From assembly GCA_020852865.1 (NCBI GenBank), contig JADYZZ010000073.1, forward strand, positions 1 to 64,000: a stretch of 64,000 nucleotides of DNA, in the 5' to 3' direction. Positions 37,734 through 45,068 of the stretch are shown here, in pieces. This stretch comes from Rubrivivax sp. GTDB taxonomy: Bacteria; Pseudomonadota; Gammaproteobacteria; Burkholderiales; Burkholderiaceae_C. The notes under the pieces are model-generated. The model searched no databases. It saw only the letters and a program-made list of their open reading frames with translations, and was not told the DNA's origin. Made by a program: the position numbers and the translations under genes. Numbering within the stretch: position 1 is the stretch's first letter; each line of letters opens with the position of its first letter.

Positions 37734-39194
37734 ATGAGTTGCGCCGCTGCCGCCTTCGATACCTCGCTCGTCTTTGTCGGCGGCCATTGGCGGCGCGCCG
37801 CCGGCGGCGGCACGCTGCCGCTCATGGATCCGTCCGAGGGGGCGCCGCTGGGCGAGATCGCGCGCGGCCAGGCGGCCGACATCGACGAGGCCGTGCGCGC
37901 GGCGCGCACGGCGCAGGACGGCCCCTGGGGTGCGCTCGCCGCCGCCGAGCGCGGCCGCGTGCTTGCGAAGATGAGCGCGCTCGTGCTCGAAGAGGCCGAC
38001 GAACTGGCGCGGCTCGAGGCGCTCGACGTCGGCAAGCCCCTGAAGCAGGCGCGCGCCGACGCGCTGGCGCTGGCGCGCTACCTCGAGTTCTACGGCGGCG
38101 CGGCCGACAAGGTGATGGGCCGGACGATCCCGTTCGCCAACGGCTACACCGCGTTCACGCTGCGCGAGCCGCACGGCGTGACCGCGCACATCGTGCCCTG
38201 GAACTATCCGATGCAGATCATCGGCCGCAGCGTGGGCGCGGCGCTGGCGATGGGCAACGCCTGCGTGCTGAAGCCGGCCGAGGAAGCCTGTCTGACGGCG
38301 CTGGCCTTCGCGCGCATCGCCGAGCGCGCCGGCCTGCCGCCCGGCGCGCTCAACGTCGTGCCCGGGCTGGGCGAGGAGGCCGGCGCAGCACTGTCGGCGC
38401 ATGCCGGCATCGACCACATCTCGTTCACCGGTTCGGTGGCCGTGGGCGCGCTCGTGCAGGCCGCGGCGGCGAAAAACGCGGTGCCGGTGACGCTGGAGCT
38501 GGGCGGCAAGAGTCCGCAACTCGTGTTCGCCGACGCCGATCTCGACGCGGCGCTGCCCTTCCTCGTCAACGCCGGCATCCAGAACGCCGGGCAGACCTGC
38601 TCGGCGGCCAGCCGCATCCTCGTCGAGCGCGCCGTGCTCGGCGAGGTCGTCGCGCGCATGGCCGAGCGCTACCGTGCGCTGCGCGTGGGCCGCGCGCTCG
38701 ACGATCTCGACGTCGGTCCGGTGATCTCGCAGCGCCAGCACGAGATCGTGAGCGGCTATCTCGGCCTGGTCGACGCGAGCGGCCTGGAGGTGGCGGCGCG
38801 CGCGGCGCTGCCGCCCACGCTGCCGCGGGGCGGCTGGTACGTGGCGCCGACGCTGGTGGCCGATGTGAACCCGGGTCACCGCATCGCGCAGGAGGAGATT
38901 TTCGGCCCGGTGCAGGCGGTGATCGCGTTCGACGGCGAGGCCGAGGCGCTGGACATCGCCAACGGCACGCCCTACGGGCTCGTGGCGGGCGTGTGGACGC
39001 GCGACGGCGCGCGCCAGCTGCGTCTGGCGCGCAAGTTGCGCTGCGGCCAGGTGTTCGTCAACAACTACGGCGCCGGCGGCGGCGTCGAGCTGCCGTTCGG
39101 CGGCGTCAAGCATTCGGGCCACGGGCGCGAGAAGGGTTTCGAGGCGCTGTACGGCTTCTCGTCGCTCAAGACGATCGCGATCAAGCACGACTAG
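37734..39194 (+). CDS. NAD(P)-dependent aldehyde dehydrogenase
   Basis: Oxidises an aldehyde to an acid. It has 486 residues from the ATG at 37734, with GGAGG 8 nt upstream. Catalytic Cys289 lies in NAGQTCSAASR and general base Glu255 in TLELGGKSPQ; Asn lies in VPWNYPMQ, and the cofactor motif is ISFTGSVAVG. It resembles betaine/aminobutyraldehyde-type enzymes acting on amino-aldehydes. It is divergent from the transporter permeases and upstream of an SDR; a role in amine or amino-acid catabolism is inferred from context only. The stop codon is the first base pair edge of an inverted-repeat element. Confidence 0.92.
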   Translation: MSCAAAAFDTSLVFVGGHWRRAAGGGTLPLMDPSEGAPLGEIARGQAADIDEAVRAARTAQDGPWGALAAAERGRVLAKMSALVLEEADELARLEALDVGKPLKQARADALALARYLEFYGGAADKVMGRTIPFANGYTAFTLREPHGVTAHIVPWNYPMQIIGRSVGAALAMGNACVLKPAEEACLTALAFARIAERAGLPPGALNVVPGLGEEAGAALSAHAGIDHISFTGSVAVGALVQAAAAKNAVPVTLELGGKSPQLVFADADLDAALPFLVNAGIQNAGQTCSAASRILVERAVLGEVVARMAERYRALRVGRALDDLDVGPVISQRQHEIVSGYLGLVDASGLEVAARAALPPTLPRGGWYVAPTLVADVNPGHRIAQEEIFGPVQAVIAFDGEAEALDIANGTPYGLVAGVWTRDGARQLRLARKLRCGQVFVNNYGAGGGVELPFGGVKHSGHGREKGFEALYGFSSLKTIAIKHD

Positions 39195-39354
39195 TGCAGT
39201 GTTCGACGCTGTGCGGCACTCGAGAGGACCGATGGACTTGTCGTCCTGGCTAGGCGCAAACCGCAGCGATACCCGGAGGTATCGCGAGGAGTTGCAACGA
39301 TGAGAGGGCGGCAAAGACGCGGTTTCATGTGCTGAACAGCGTGGAACACTGCAC
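39194..39354. mobile_element. 161-bp MITE-like element with 19-bp terminal inverted repeats
   Basis: The outer ends GTGCAGTGTTCGACGCTGT (39194-39212) and ACAGCGTGGAACACTGCAC (39336-39354) are inverted repeats with one mismatch. Inside are a perfect 8-bp stem with a 4-nt loop (39266-39285, GCGATACC/GGTATCGC), an AAACCGC/GCGGTTT pair (about 39258-39264 and 39319-39325) and the palindrome GTTGCAAC (39291-39298). There is no coding capacity. The element begins at the last base of the aldehyde dehydrogenase stop codon. It looks like a non-autonomous transposable element or a highly structured extragenic repeat; the parent transposase is not in the window. Confidence 0.6.
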
Positions 39355-39432
39355 CGGCGCCTGTGAGTCGGTGCATCGCGGGGCGGGCTGCGGGCAGCAC
39401 GGATGCCCGCCACACACGAGGGGAAGCAAGGC

Positions 39433-40197
39433 ATGCGACTGCAAGGCAAGGTAGCCGTCGTCACCGGCGGCGGCTCGGGTTTCGGCGCGGGCATCGTGCG
39501 CAAGTTCGTCGCCGAGGGCGCGCGGGTGGTGGTGGCCGACCTCGACTTCGCCGGGGCCGAGGCGGTGGCGACCGCAGCCGGCGCCGCGGCGCTGCCGCTG
39601 CGCGCCGACGTGGCGCGCGCAGCCGACGTGCGGGCGATGCTCGACGCCGCCGAGCGGCATTTCGGTGGCCTCGACATCCTCGTCAACAACGCCGGCGTCA
39701 CGCACCTGCCGGCGCCGCTCGAGGAGGTGGGCGAAGCCGACTTCGACCGCGTCGTCGCGGTCAACATGAAGGCGATCTACCTCGCGATGCGCGAGGTCGT
39801 GCCGCGCCTGAAGGCCAGGCCGGCCGGCGCGCACGGCATTCGCGGCGTCGTGCTCAACATGGCCAGCACGGCGGGCGTGAGCCCGCGGCCGCGCCTGGCC
39901 TGGTACAACGCGAGCAAGGGCTGGGTCATCACGGCCACGCGCGCCAGCGCGGTGGAGCTCGCGCCGTTCGGCATCCGCGTCGTCGCGCTCAACCCGGTGG
40001 CCGGCGAGACGCCGCTGCTCAGGAGCTTCATGGGCGCCGACACGCCCGAGATGCGCGCGCGGTTTCTCGCGACGATCCCGATCGGGCGCTTCTCCACGCC
40101 CGAGGACCTGGGCAACGCCGCATGCTTCCTCGTCAGCGACGAGGCCAGCATGATCACCGGCCTGTGCATGGAGGTCGACGGCGGGCGCTGCATCTGA
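39433..40197 (+). CDS. Short-chain dehydrogenase/reductase
   Basis: Classical SDR oxidoreductase. It has 254 residues from the ATG at 39433 (MRLQGKVAVVTGGGSGFG, with GGGGAAG upstream; an ATG at 39403 adds 10 residues). The cofactor motif is TGGGSGFG at 11-18, NNAG follows, and the catalytic pair is Tyr158/Lys162 in YNASK with Ser in ASTAGVS. An Asp after beta-strand 2 (VVADLDF) favours NAD over NADP. The substrate is unknown; relatives act on glucose, 3-hydroxyacyl or secondary alcohols. Confidence 0.9.
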   Translation: MRLQGKVAVVTGGGSGFGAGIVRKFVAEGARVVVADLDFAGAEAVATAAGAAALPLRADVARAADVRAMLDAAERHFGGLDILVNNAGVTHLPAPLEEVGEADFDRVVAVNMKAIYLAMREVVPRLKARPAGAHGIRGVVLNMASTAGVSPRPRLAWYNASKGWVITATRASAVELAPFGIRVVALNPVAGETPLLRSFMGADTPEMRARFLATIPIGRFSTPEDLGNAACFLVSDEASMITGLCMEVDGGRCI

Positions 40198-40204
40198 GCG
40201 ACCT

Positions 40205-40228
40205 CGGGATTCATATCTTCACCGGCTC
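40205..40228 (-). repeat. Dispersed intergenic repeat, copy E (reverse orientation)
   Basis: On the minus strand the bases right after the Lrp-type stop codon read GCCGGTGAAGATATGAATCC, matching the core GTGAAGACATGAATC with two changes. It fills nearly all of the 29-nt gap between the convergent SDR and Lrp-type genes. Confidence 0.7.
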
Positions 40229-40652
40229 AGGCCAGCCGGTAGGTCTGCAGGTGGATGCTCGTCTCGGTGCTGCCGATGCCCTTGATCAGCCGCACGCGCT
40301 CGAGCACGAGCGCCAGTTCGTTGAGGTTGGCTGCGCGCAGTTCGGCCAGCAGATCCCAGCGGCCGTTGGTGTCGTGCAGTGACGCGACGCCGGGCTCGCC
40401 GAGCAGGTGCGCCACGACTGCGCGCGTCTGGTTGCCTTCGACGGTGATGCTCATCCAGGCGCGGATCTCGTCGGGCGTGGCGTCGGGCCGCAGCCGCAAC
40501 GTGTAGCCGACGATCACGCCTTCGGCCTCGAGCCTGGCGATGCGATTGGCCACGGTGCCGCGCGAAACGCCGAGCTTCTTGGCGAGCGTGGCCAGCGCAG
40601 CGCGCGCGTCGGCGCGCAGCAGGGCGATGAGTTGCTGGTCGAGCGAGTCCAT
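40227..40652 (-). CDS. Lrp/AsnC family transcriptional regulator
   Basis: Feast/famine regulator. It has 141 residues from the ATG at 40652 (MDSLDQQLIALLRADAR); a GTG five codons upstream is possible. N-terminal helix-turn-helix at about 15-45 (TLAKKLGVSRGTVANRIARLE), then the RAM ligand-binding domain (TRAVVAHLLGEPGVASLHDTNGRWD). It is divergent from ornithine cyclodeaminase with 123 nt between the starts, so the natural guess is that it controls that gene in response to ornithine, arginine or a related amino acid. Confidence 0.93.
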   Translation of the reverse strand: MDSLDQQLIALLRADARAALATLAKKLGVSRGTVANRIARLEAEGVIVGYTLRLRPDATPDEIRAWMSITVEGNQTRAVVAHLLGEPGVASLHDTNGRWDLLAELRAANLNELALVLERVRLIKGIGSTETSIHLQTYRLA

Positions 40653-40775
40653 TTGCCATTCTGGCACTTATCGCTGACGAAACGACATTCTTCTGCTGAT
40701 GCGTTGGCAGTATTGACGATTGTCATTGGCGGCGGGCCCTCGAAGAATCATCCGATCCTTCTGCACGACACCCCG
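40653..40775. promoter_or_regulatory. Divergent control region of the Lrp-type and ornithine cyclodeaminase genes
   Basis: A 123-nt region, visibly more AT-rich than the surrounding genes (for example CAGTATTGACGATTGTCATT), between two divergent starts. AT-rich, loosely palindromic DNA is what Lrp/AsnC proteins bind. I cannot assign a unique -35/-10 pair for either gene. Confidence 0.45.
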
Positions 40776-41855
40776 ATGACGCTGCTGCTCACCACCTCCG
40801 ACGTCGCGCGCATCGTCGCGGCCAGCGGACTGCCCAACTTGCTGCGGCGGCTGGCCGACGCCATCGAAGCCGACATGCGCCGATGGCCCGAGTTCGACAA
40901 GTCCGCACGCACCGCGAGCCACTCGCCCTGTGGCGTCATCGAGCTGATGCCGGTCGCCGATGCGACGCACTACGCGTTCAAGTACGTCAACGGACACCCG
41001 GGCAACACCGCGCTCGGACTGCCCACGGTCATGGCGTTCGGCGCGCTGGCCGACGTGGCGACCGGCGCGCCGCTGCTGCTCGCCGAACTCACGCTGGCCA
41101 CGGCGCTGCGCACGGCCGCAACCTCGGCGCTGGCGGCCAGGATCCTCGCGCGCCGCGACGCGCGGACCATGGCGCTCATCGGCAACGGGGCCCAGAGCGA
41201 GTTCCAGGCGCTCGCCTTCCATCATCTGCTGGGAATCGACGAGATCCGCCTCTACGACCCCGACCCTGCCGCGACCGCGCGGCTGCGGCGCCATCTGGGC
41301 GCCGCCGCGCCGGCGATCCGACTGCGCGACTGCGGCAGCGCTGCCGAGGCGTCAGTGGGCGCTGACATCGTGACGACGATCACCGCGGACAAGCGCCGGG
41401 CGGTCGTCGTCGCACCCGAGATGCTGGAGCCCGGAATGCATCTGAATGCGGTGGGAGGGGACTGCCCGGGCAAGACCGAGCTGCACCCTGCCGTCCTGGC
41501 GGCCGCGCGCGTGTTCGTCGAATACGAACCGCAGACGAGGATCGAGGGCGAACTGCAGCAGATGCCGGCCGAGTTCGCCGTGACGGAGCTGTGGCAGGTG
41601 CTCAGCGGCGCCGCGCCCGGACGCGCCAGCGCGAGCGAGGTCACGTTGTTCGACTCGGTCGGCTTCGCGCTCGAGGATTTCTCGACGCTGCGGCTGCTGC
41701 TGGCGGCCGCGCGCGAACTCGCGCTCGGTCAGGAGATCGACCTGACGGCCAGGCCGCAGGACCCTAAGAACCTCTTCGGCCTGCTGTGCGGCACGATGAT
41801 GCGCGACAGCGCCGTCCGAGAGCCCGGGCCTGGGCCGCGTCTCCTGAGTGCCTAG
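40776..41855 (+). CDS. Ornithine cyclodeaminase
   Basis: Converts L-ornithine to L-proline and ammonia using tightly bound NAD. It has 359 residues from the ATG at 40776. The N-terminal MPVADATHYAFKYVNGHPGNT carries the substrate-binding Arg/Lys region of true OCDs, longer than the mu-crystallin forms. The Rossmann motif is LIGNGAQSEFQ. The C-terminal EYEPQTRIEGELQQ and FDSVGFALEDFS are characteristic of the bona fide enzyme. Length and motifs fit OCD far better than the homologue at 10590. It is divergent from an Lrp/AsnC regulator. Confidence 0.92.
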   Translation: MTLLLTTSDVARIVAASGLPNLLRRLADAIEADMRRWPEFDKSARTASHSPCGVIELMPVADATHYAFKYVNGHPGNTALGLPTVMAFGALADVATGAPLLLAELTLATALRTAATSALAARILARRDARTMALIGNGAQSEFQALAFHHLLGIDEIRLYDPDPAATARLRRHLGAAAPAIRLRDCGSAAEASVGADIVTTITADKRRAVVVAPEMLEPGMHLNAVGGDCPGKTELHPAVLAAARVFVEYEPQTRIEGELQQMPAEFAVTELWQVLSGAAPGRASASEVTLFDSVGFALEDFSTLRLLLAAARELALGQEIDLTARPQDPKNLFGLLCGTMMRDSAVREPGPGPRLLSA

Positions 41856-41890
41856 CGATGTGTGGCGCCAATCATTTCGCGAGTGTGCGC

Positions 41891-42145
41891 TTACAGATCA
41901 GCCACGTGGCGATCGGCTGCCGCGTACAGGTCGGCGGCGTAGCGCGGGTCGAGCGAGCGCATCGAGTCGGCGTAACGGCGCAGCCGGGCGGCCTCGGCAA
42001 GGCGCTCCATGCGCAGTCGCCGCCCCGTGTGCACCCGGCGGGCCAGGTGCAGTACTTCGAGCAGGCGCGCGAACCAATCTGCCGCCACCGGAGCGAAGCG
42101 GGGTACGACGACCGGGGCCGGGCTGGGAAGGCTGGTGGTCGACAT
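41891..42145 (-). CDS. Small hypothetical protein (84 residues)
   Basis: Unrecognised. It has 84 residues, starting MSTTSLPSPAPVVVPRFAPV. A strong AGGAAGAG ribosome-binding site sits just upstream of the ATG at 42145, which makes it a real gene. The C-terminal two thirds are amphipathic, Arg/Ala/Leu-rich helices ending RYAADLYAAADRHVADL. It is divergent from the LysR regulator with 130 nt between the starts, and so is a likely target of that regulator. It is faintly reminiscent of small DUF1127-like proteins, but I do not claim membership. Confidence 0.65.
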   Translation of the reverse strand: MSTTSLPSPAPVVVPRFAPVAADWFARLLEVLHLARRVHTGRRLRMERLAEAARLRRYADSMRSLDPRYAADLYAAADRHVADL

Positions 42146-42214
42146 GAACTCTTCCTTTCGACATCTGCGGCTCTAGCGCCGCCATACCCAAATACTGGGG
42201 TAAGTACCTAGAAA

Positions 42215-42257
42215 ATGCAATCAAATTTGCATGATGCTGGTGATAACAGAATTGCAT
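42215..42257. promoter_or_regulatory. Operator-like TTGCAT repeats upstream of the LysR gene
   Basis: The 18-bp dyad ATGCAATCAAATTTGCAT (42215-42232) has arms ATGCAA/TTGCAT, and a third TTGCAT occurs at 42252-42257. The stretch is AT-rich, unlike most of the window. LysR proteins bind such spaced dyads in divergent promoters, including their own. This region lies between the LysR gene and the divergent 84-residue protein. Confidence 0.5.
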
Positions 42258-42275
42258 ATCTAGGGCCGACAAGCC

Positions 42276-43220
42276 TTGCCGGACTTCCGCACCATCGATC
42301 TGAACCTGCTGCGCGTGTTCGATGCCGTGATGTCCGAGGGCAGCGCCACGCGCGCCGCCGGTGCACTGGGGGCCACCCAGCCCGGCGTCAGCCAGGCCCT
42401 GCGCAGGTTGCGCGAAGCGCTCGGTGAAGAGCTGTTCACGCGCACGCCCCAGGGACTGAAACCCACCGCGCAGGCCGAGCGCCTGTGGCCGCAGGTGCGC
42501 GGCGCGCTGGCCGTGCTGCGCGACGCGATTGCCCCCGAGCATTACGACCCGCAGCGCGATCCGGCGTCATGGCGCCTGCTGATGACCGACGCCACCGCTG
42601 CGCGTCTGGTGCCCCCGCTGGTGGCGGCGCTGGAGTCGCCGGCCGCACCGATCGACCTGCGCGTGCTGCCCCTGCTCACGCGCGACCCGGGCCCGGCGCT
42701 CGAAACCGGCGATGCCGACCTCGCCCTGGGCGTCTTCGCGGGCCTGACGCCCGACCCGGCCTGCGGCTCGGCGACCGTGCGCAGCCTGCCGCTGTACCAG
42801 ACACGCTATGTCTGCGTGATGCGCGGCGGCCATGCGCTGGCGCACTGCGCGCTCGACCTCGACGCGTTCTGCGCGGCGCGGCACCTGAAGGTGAGCTTTG
42901 CCGGCCGGCTGCGCGGGCAGGTCGATCAGGCGCTGGCTGCGCTCGGGCGCGCCCGGCGCGTCGTGCTGACGGTCGGCCAGTACATCACGGCTGCCCGCGT
43001 GGCGGCGCAGTCGGACCTGCTGGCCGTGTTGCCCGAGTCGGTGCTGACGGCCACCGGCTGCCGCGAGCGGCTGGCAGCGCGTGAGCTGCCTTTCGCGCTG
43101 CCGCCGGTGCAGGTGGCGATGCTGTGGCACCAGCGGCACGACGCCCACCCGGCGCACCGCTGGCTGCGCGAGCGCGTGCAGGCCGCCGCGGCCGCGGCAG
43201 GCGCGGCGGTCAGTCGATGA
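42276..43220 (+). CDS. LysR family transcriptional regulator
   Basis: Has 314 residues, apparently starting at a TTG (42276); no ATG or GTG fits before the conserved opening PDFRTIDLNLLRVFDAVMSEG. N-terminal winged helix-turn-helix at about 20-60 (SATRAAGALGATQPGVSQALRRLRE), then the two-lobed effector domain (about 95-300) with VCVMRGGHALAH. The NodD/PcpR-like opening DLNLLRVFDAV is typical of regulators of aromatic or general metabolism; the effector is unknown. The likely control region is the TTGCAT-rich stretch just upstream. Confidence 0.9.
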   Translation: MPDFRTIDLNLLRVFDAVMSEGSATRAAGALGATQPGVSQALRRLREALGEELFTRTPQGLKPTAQAERLWPQVRGALAVLRDAIAPEHYDPQRDPASWRLLMTDATAARLVPPLVAALESPAAPIDLRVLPLLTRDPGPALETGDADLALGVFAGLTPDPACGSATVRSLPLYQTRYVCVMRGGHALAHCALDLDAFCAARHLKVSFAGRLRGQVDQALAALGRARRVVLTVGQYITAARVAAQSDLLAVLPESVLTATGCRERLAARELPFALPPVQVAMLWHQRHDAHPAHRWLRERVQAAAAAAGAAVSR

Positions 43221-44409
43221 CTGCGGCGATGGCCTCGGCCGCGCGCTCGACGTTGCCGTTGTTCAGGCCGGCGACGCAGATACGCCCCGAGCGCAACAGA
43301 TAGACGGCGTGAGCTTCGCGCAGCCGGTCCACCTGCGCGGGCGCAAGCCCGGTGTAGCTGAACATGCCGCGCTGGCCGAGGATGTAGCCGAAGTCGCGGC
43401 CCGGTTTCCTGGCGCTCAGCACGGCGTGCAGGCGCCGGCGCATCGCGAGGATGCGCTCGCGCATCGCGCCGACTTCGGCCTCCCAGCGCGCGCGCAGCGC
43501 CGGCTCCCCGAGCACGCGGCTCACGATGGCCGCGGCGTGCATGGGCGGGCTCGAGTAGTTGCGCCGCACCGTCGCCTTGAGCTGGCCGAGCACGAGCTCG
43601 GCCTCGGCGCGATCTGCGCACACCGCCGACAGCGCGCCGGCGCGCTCGCCGTATACGCTCATGCTCTTGGAAAACGAGTTGACGACGAGGAAGGTGAGGC
43701 CTGCGTCGGCGAGCAGGCGCGGCGCGAACGCGTCCTCGGCGAGGCCCTCGCCGTAGCCCTGATAGGCCAGGTCGAGGAAGGGCAGCAGCGCGCGCTCGCG
43801 CACGATCGGCACGAGCGCGCGCCACTGCGCCGCGCCGAGGTCGACGCCGGTCGGGTTGTGGCAGCAGGCATGCAGCAGCACCACGCTGCGCCGCGGCAGC
43901 GCCGACAGGGCCTCGCACATCGCGTCGAAGCGTACGCCGCCGCGCGCGGCGTCGTAGTAGGGATAGCTGTGCACCGCGATGCCCGCGCCCTCGAACATCG
44001 CGCGGTGGTTCTCCCAGCTCGGGTCGCTGATCCACACTTCGCTCGTCGGCAGCCAGCGCCGCACGAAGTCGGCGCCGATCTTCAGGCCGCCGCTCGAGCC
44101 CACCGTCTGCAGCGTGGCCACGCGGCCGGCCGCGAGCGCGGCGTGCTCGCTGCCGAACAGCAGCGCCTGCACCGCGCTGCGCGCCGCTGCCGCCCCTTCC
44201 ATGGGCAGATAGGGCTTGGGGGCGCATTCGGCGAGCATCGCGGCCTCGGCCTGGTGCACCGACTCGAGCACCGGGATGCGTCCGGCATCGTCGAAGTAGA
44301 TGCCGATCGACAGGTTCACCTTGTGCGGCCGCGCATCGGCCAGGTAGGCCTCGTTCAGGCCGAGGATCGGGTCGCCGGCATAGGGTTCGAGATGGCTGAA
44401 GAAATGCAT
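43210..44409 (-). CDS. tyrB: Aromatic/aspartate aminotransferase
   Basis: PLP-dependent class I aminotransferase exchanging amino groups between aromatic amino acids or aspartate and 2-oxoglutarate. It has 399 residues from the ATG at 44409 (MHFFSHLEPYAGDPILGLNEAY, the typical TyrB/AspC opening). The PLP lysine is Lys248 in NSFSKSMSVYGERAG. Other signatures are HACCHNPTGVDL and a C-terminal GRICVAGLNNGNVE with the substrate Arg. The choice between TyrB and AspC cannot be settled by eye. It converges on the LysR gene with an 11-nt overlap. Confidence 0.9.
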   Translation of the reverse strand: MHFFSHLEPYAGDPILGLNEAYLADARPHKVNLSIGIYFDDAGRIPVLESVHQAEAAMLAECAPKPYLPMEGAAAARSAVQALLFGSEHAALAAGRVATLQTVGSSGGLKIGADFVRRWLPTSEVWISDPSWENHRAMFEGAGIAVHSYPYYDAARGGVRFDAMCEALSALPRRSVVLLHACCHNPTGVDLGAAQWRALVPIVRERALLPFLDLAYQGYGEGLAEDAFAPRLLADAGLTFLVVNSFSKSMSVYGERAGALSAVCADRAEAELVLGQLKATVRRNYSSPPMHAAAIVSRVLGEPALRARWEAEVGAMRERILAMRRRLHAVLSARKPGRDFGYILGQRGMFSYTGLAPAQVDRLREAHAVYLLRSGRICVAGLNNGNVERAAEAIAAVID

Positions 44410-44432
44410 GCTGCGCTCCGGGGACGGGTGGC

Positions 44433-44945
44433 CTACGCTGCGGCCGGTGCCGCGGGCTGTGCCAGCGCCCGCTCGATGTCGGCGCGCAAGGCGTCGGGCG
44501 CCTCGTTCGGCGCGTAGCGCCGGAGCACCCGGCCGTCGCGGCCGACGAGGAACTTGGTGAAGTTCCACTTGATCGCCTCGGTGCCCAGCAAGCCCGGCGC
44601 CTGCGCCTCGAGCCACTTCCACAGCGGATGCGCGCGCGCGCCGTTGACCTCGACCTTGGACATCATCGGGAAGCTCACGCCGTAGCTGCGTTCGCAGAAC
44701 GACGCGATCTCGTCGTTGCTGCCCGGATCCTGGCCGCCGAACTCGTTGCTCGGAAAGCCCACGACCACGAGTCCGCGCTCGCGGTAGTCGCGCCACAGCC
44801 GTTCGAGGCCGCCGAACTGCGGCGTGAAGCCGCACTGGCTCGCGGTGTTGACGATCAGCAGCACCTTGCCGCGCTGCGTCGAGAACTGCGCCGGCCTGCC
44901 CTCGATCGACAGCGCCTCGAAATCGTGGATGCTCGGTTCGGCCAT
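44433..44945 (-). CDS. Glutathione peroxidase (thiol type)
   Basis: Reduces peroxides with glutathione or thioredoxin. It has 170 residues from the ATG at 44945. The catalytic residue is a normal cysteine, Cys38 in NTASQCGFTPQ (codon TGC, not a selenocysteine TGA). The partners Gln and Trp are in FPSNEFGGQDPG and KWNFTKFLVGRDG. It lies 23 nt upstream of the aminotransferase start on the same strand, a probable two-gene transcript. Confidence 0.93.
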   Translation of the reverse strand: MAEPSIHDFEALSIEGRPAQFSTQRGKVLLIVNTASQCGFTPQFGGLERLWRDYRERGLVVVGFPSNEFGGQDPGSNDEIASFCERSYGVSFPMMSKVEVNGARAHPLWKWLEAQAPGLLGTEAIKWNFTKFLVGRDGRVLRRYAPNEAPDALRADIERALAQPAAPAAA

Positions 44946-45068
44946 GTCGTCGCCCTCGGGCTCGAAGCGGGGCCAGGATCTTAGCGGGCGGGCGCACGCG
45001 GTGTGCGCACCGTCATTGACAGAGCGCCGCCTGCGCCCCACGATGGCCCGGCCCGCCGCACCCCTTGC

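Noticed and set aside
35865..39767. A 1,300-codon minus-strand frame from the permease gene across the aldehyde dehydrogenase
   Set aside because: Only its last 282 codons encode a real protein (the DppC-like permease). The remainder is antisense to the dehydrogenase and SDR genes and has no recognisable domain.
44433..44945. Glutathione peroxidase considered as a selenoprotein
   Set aside because: The catalytic codon is TGC for cysteine, and no in-frame TGA or SECIS-like hairpin is present at that position.
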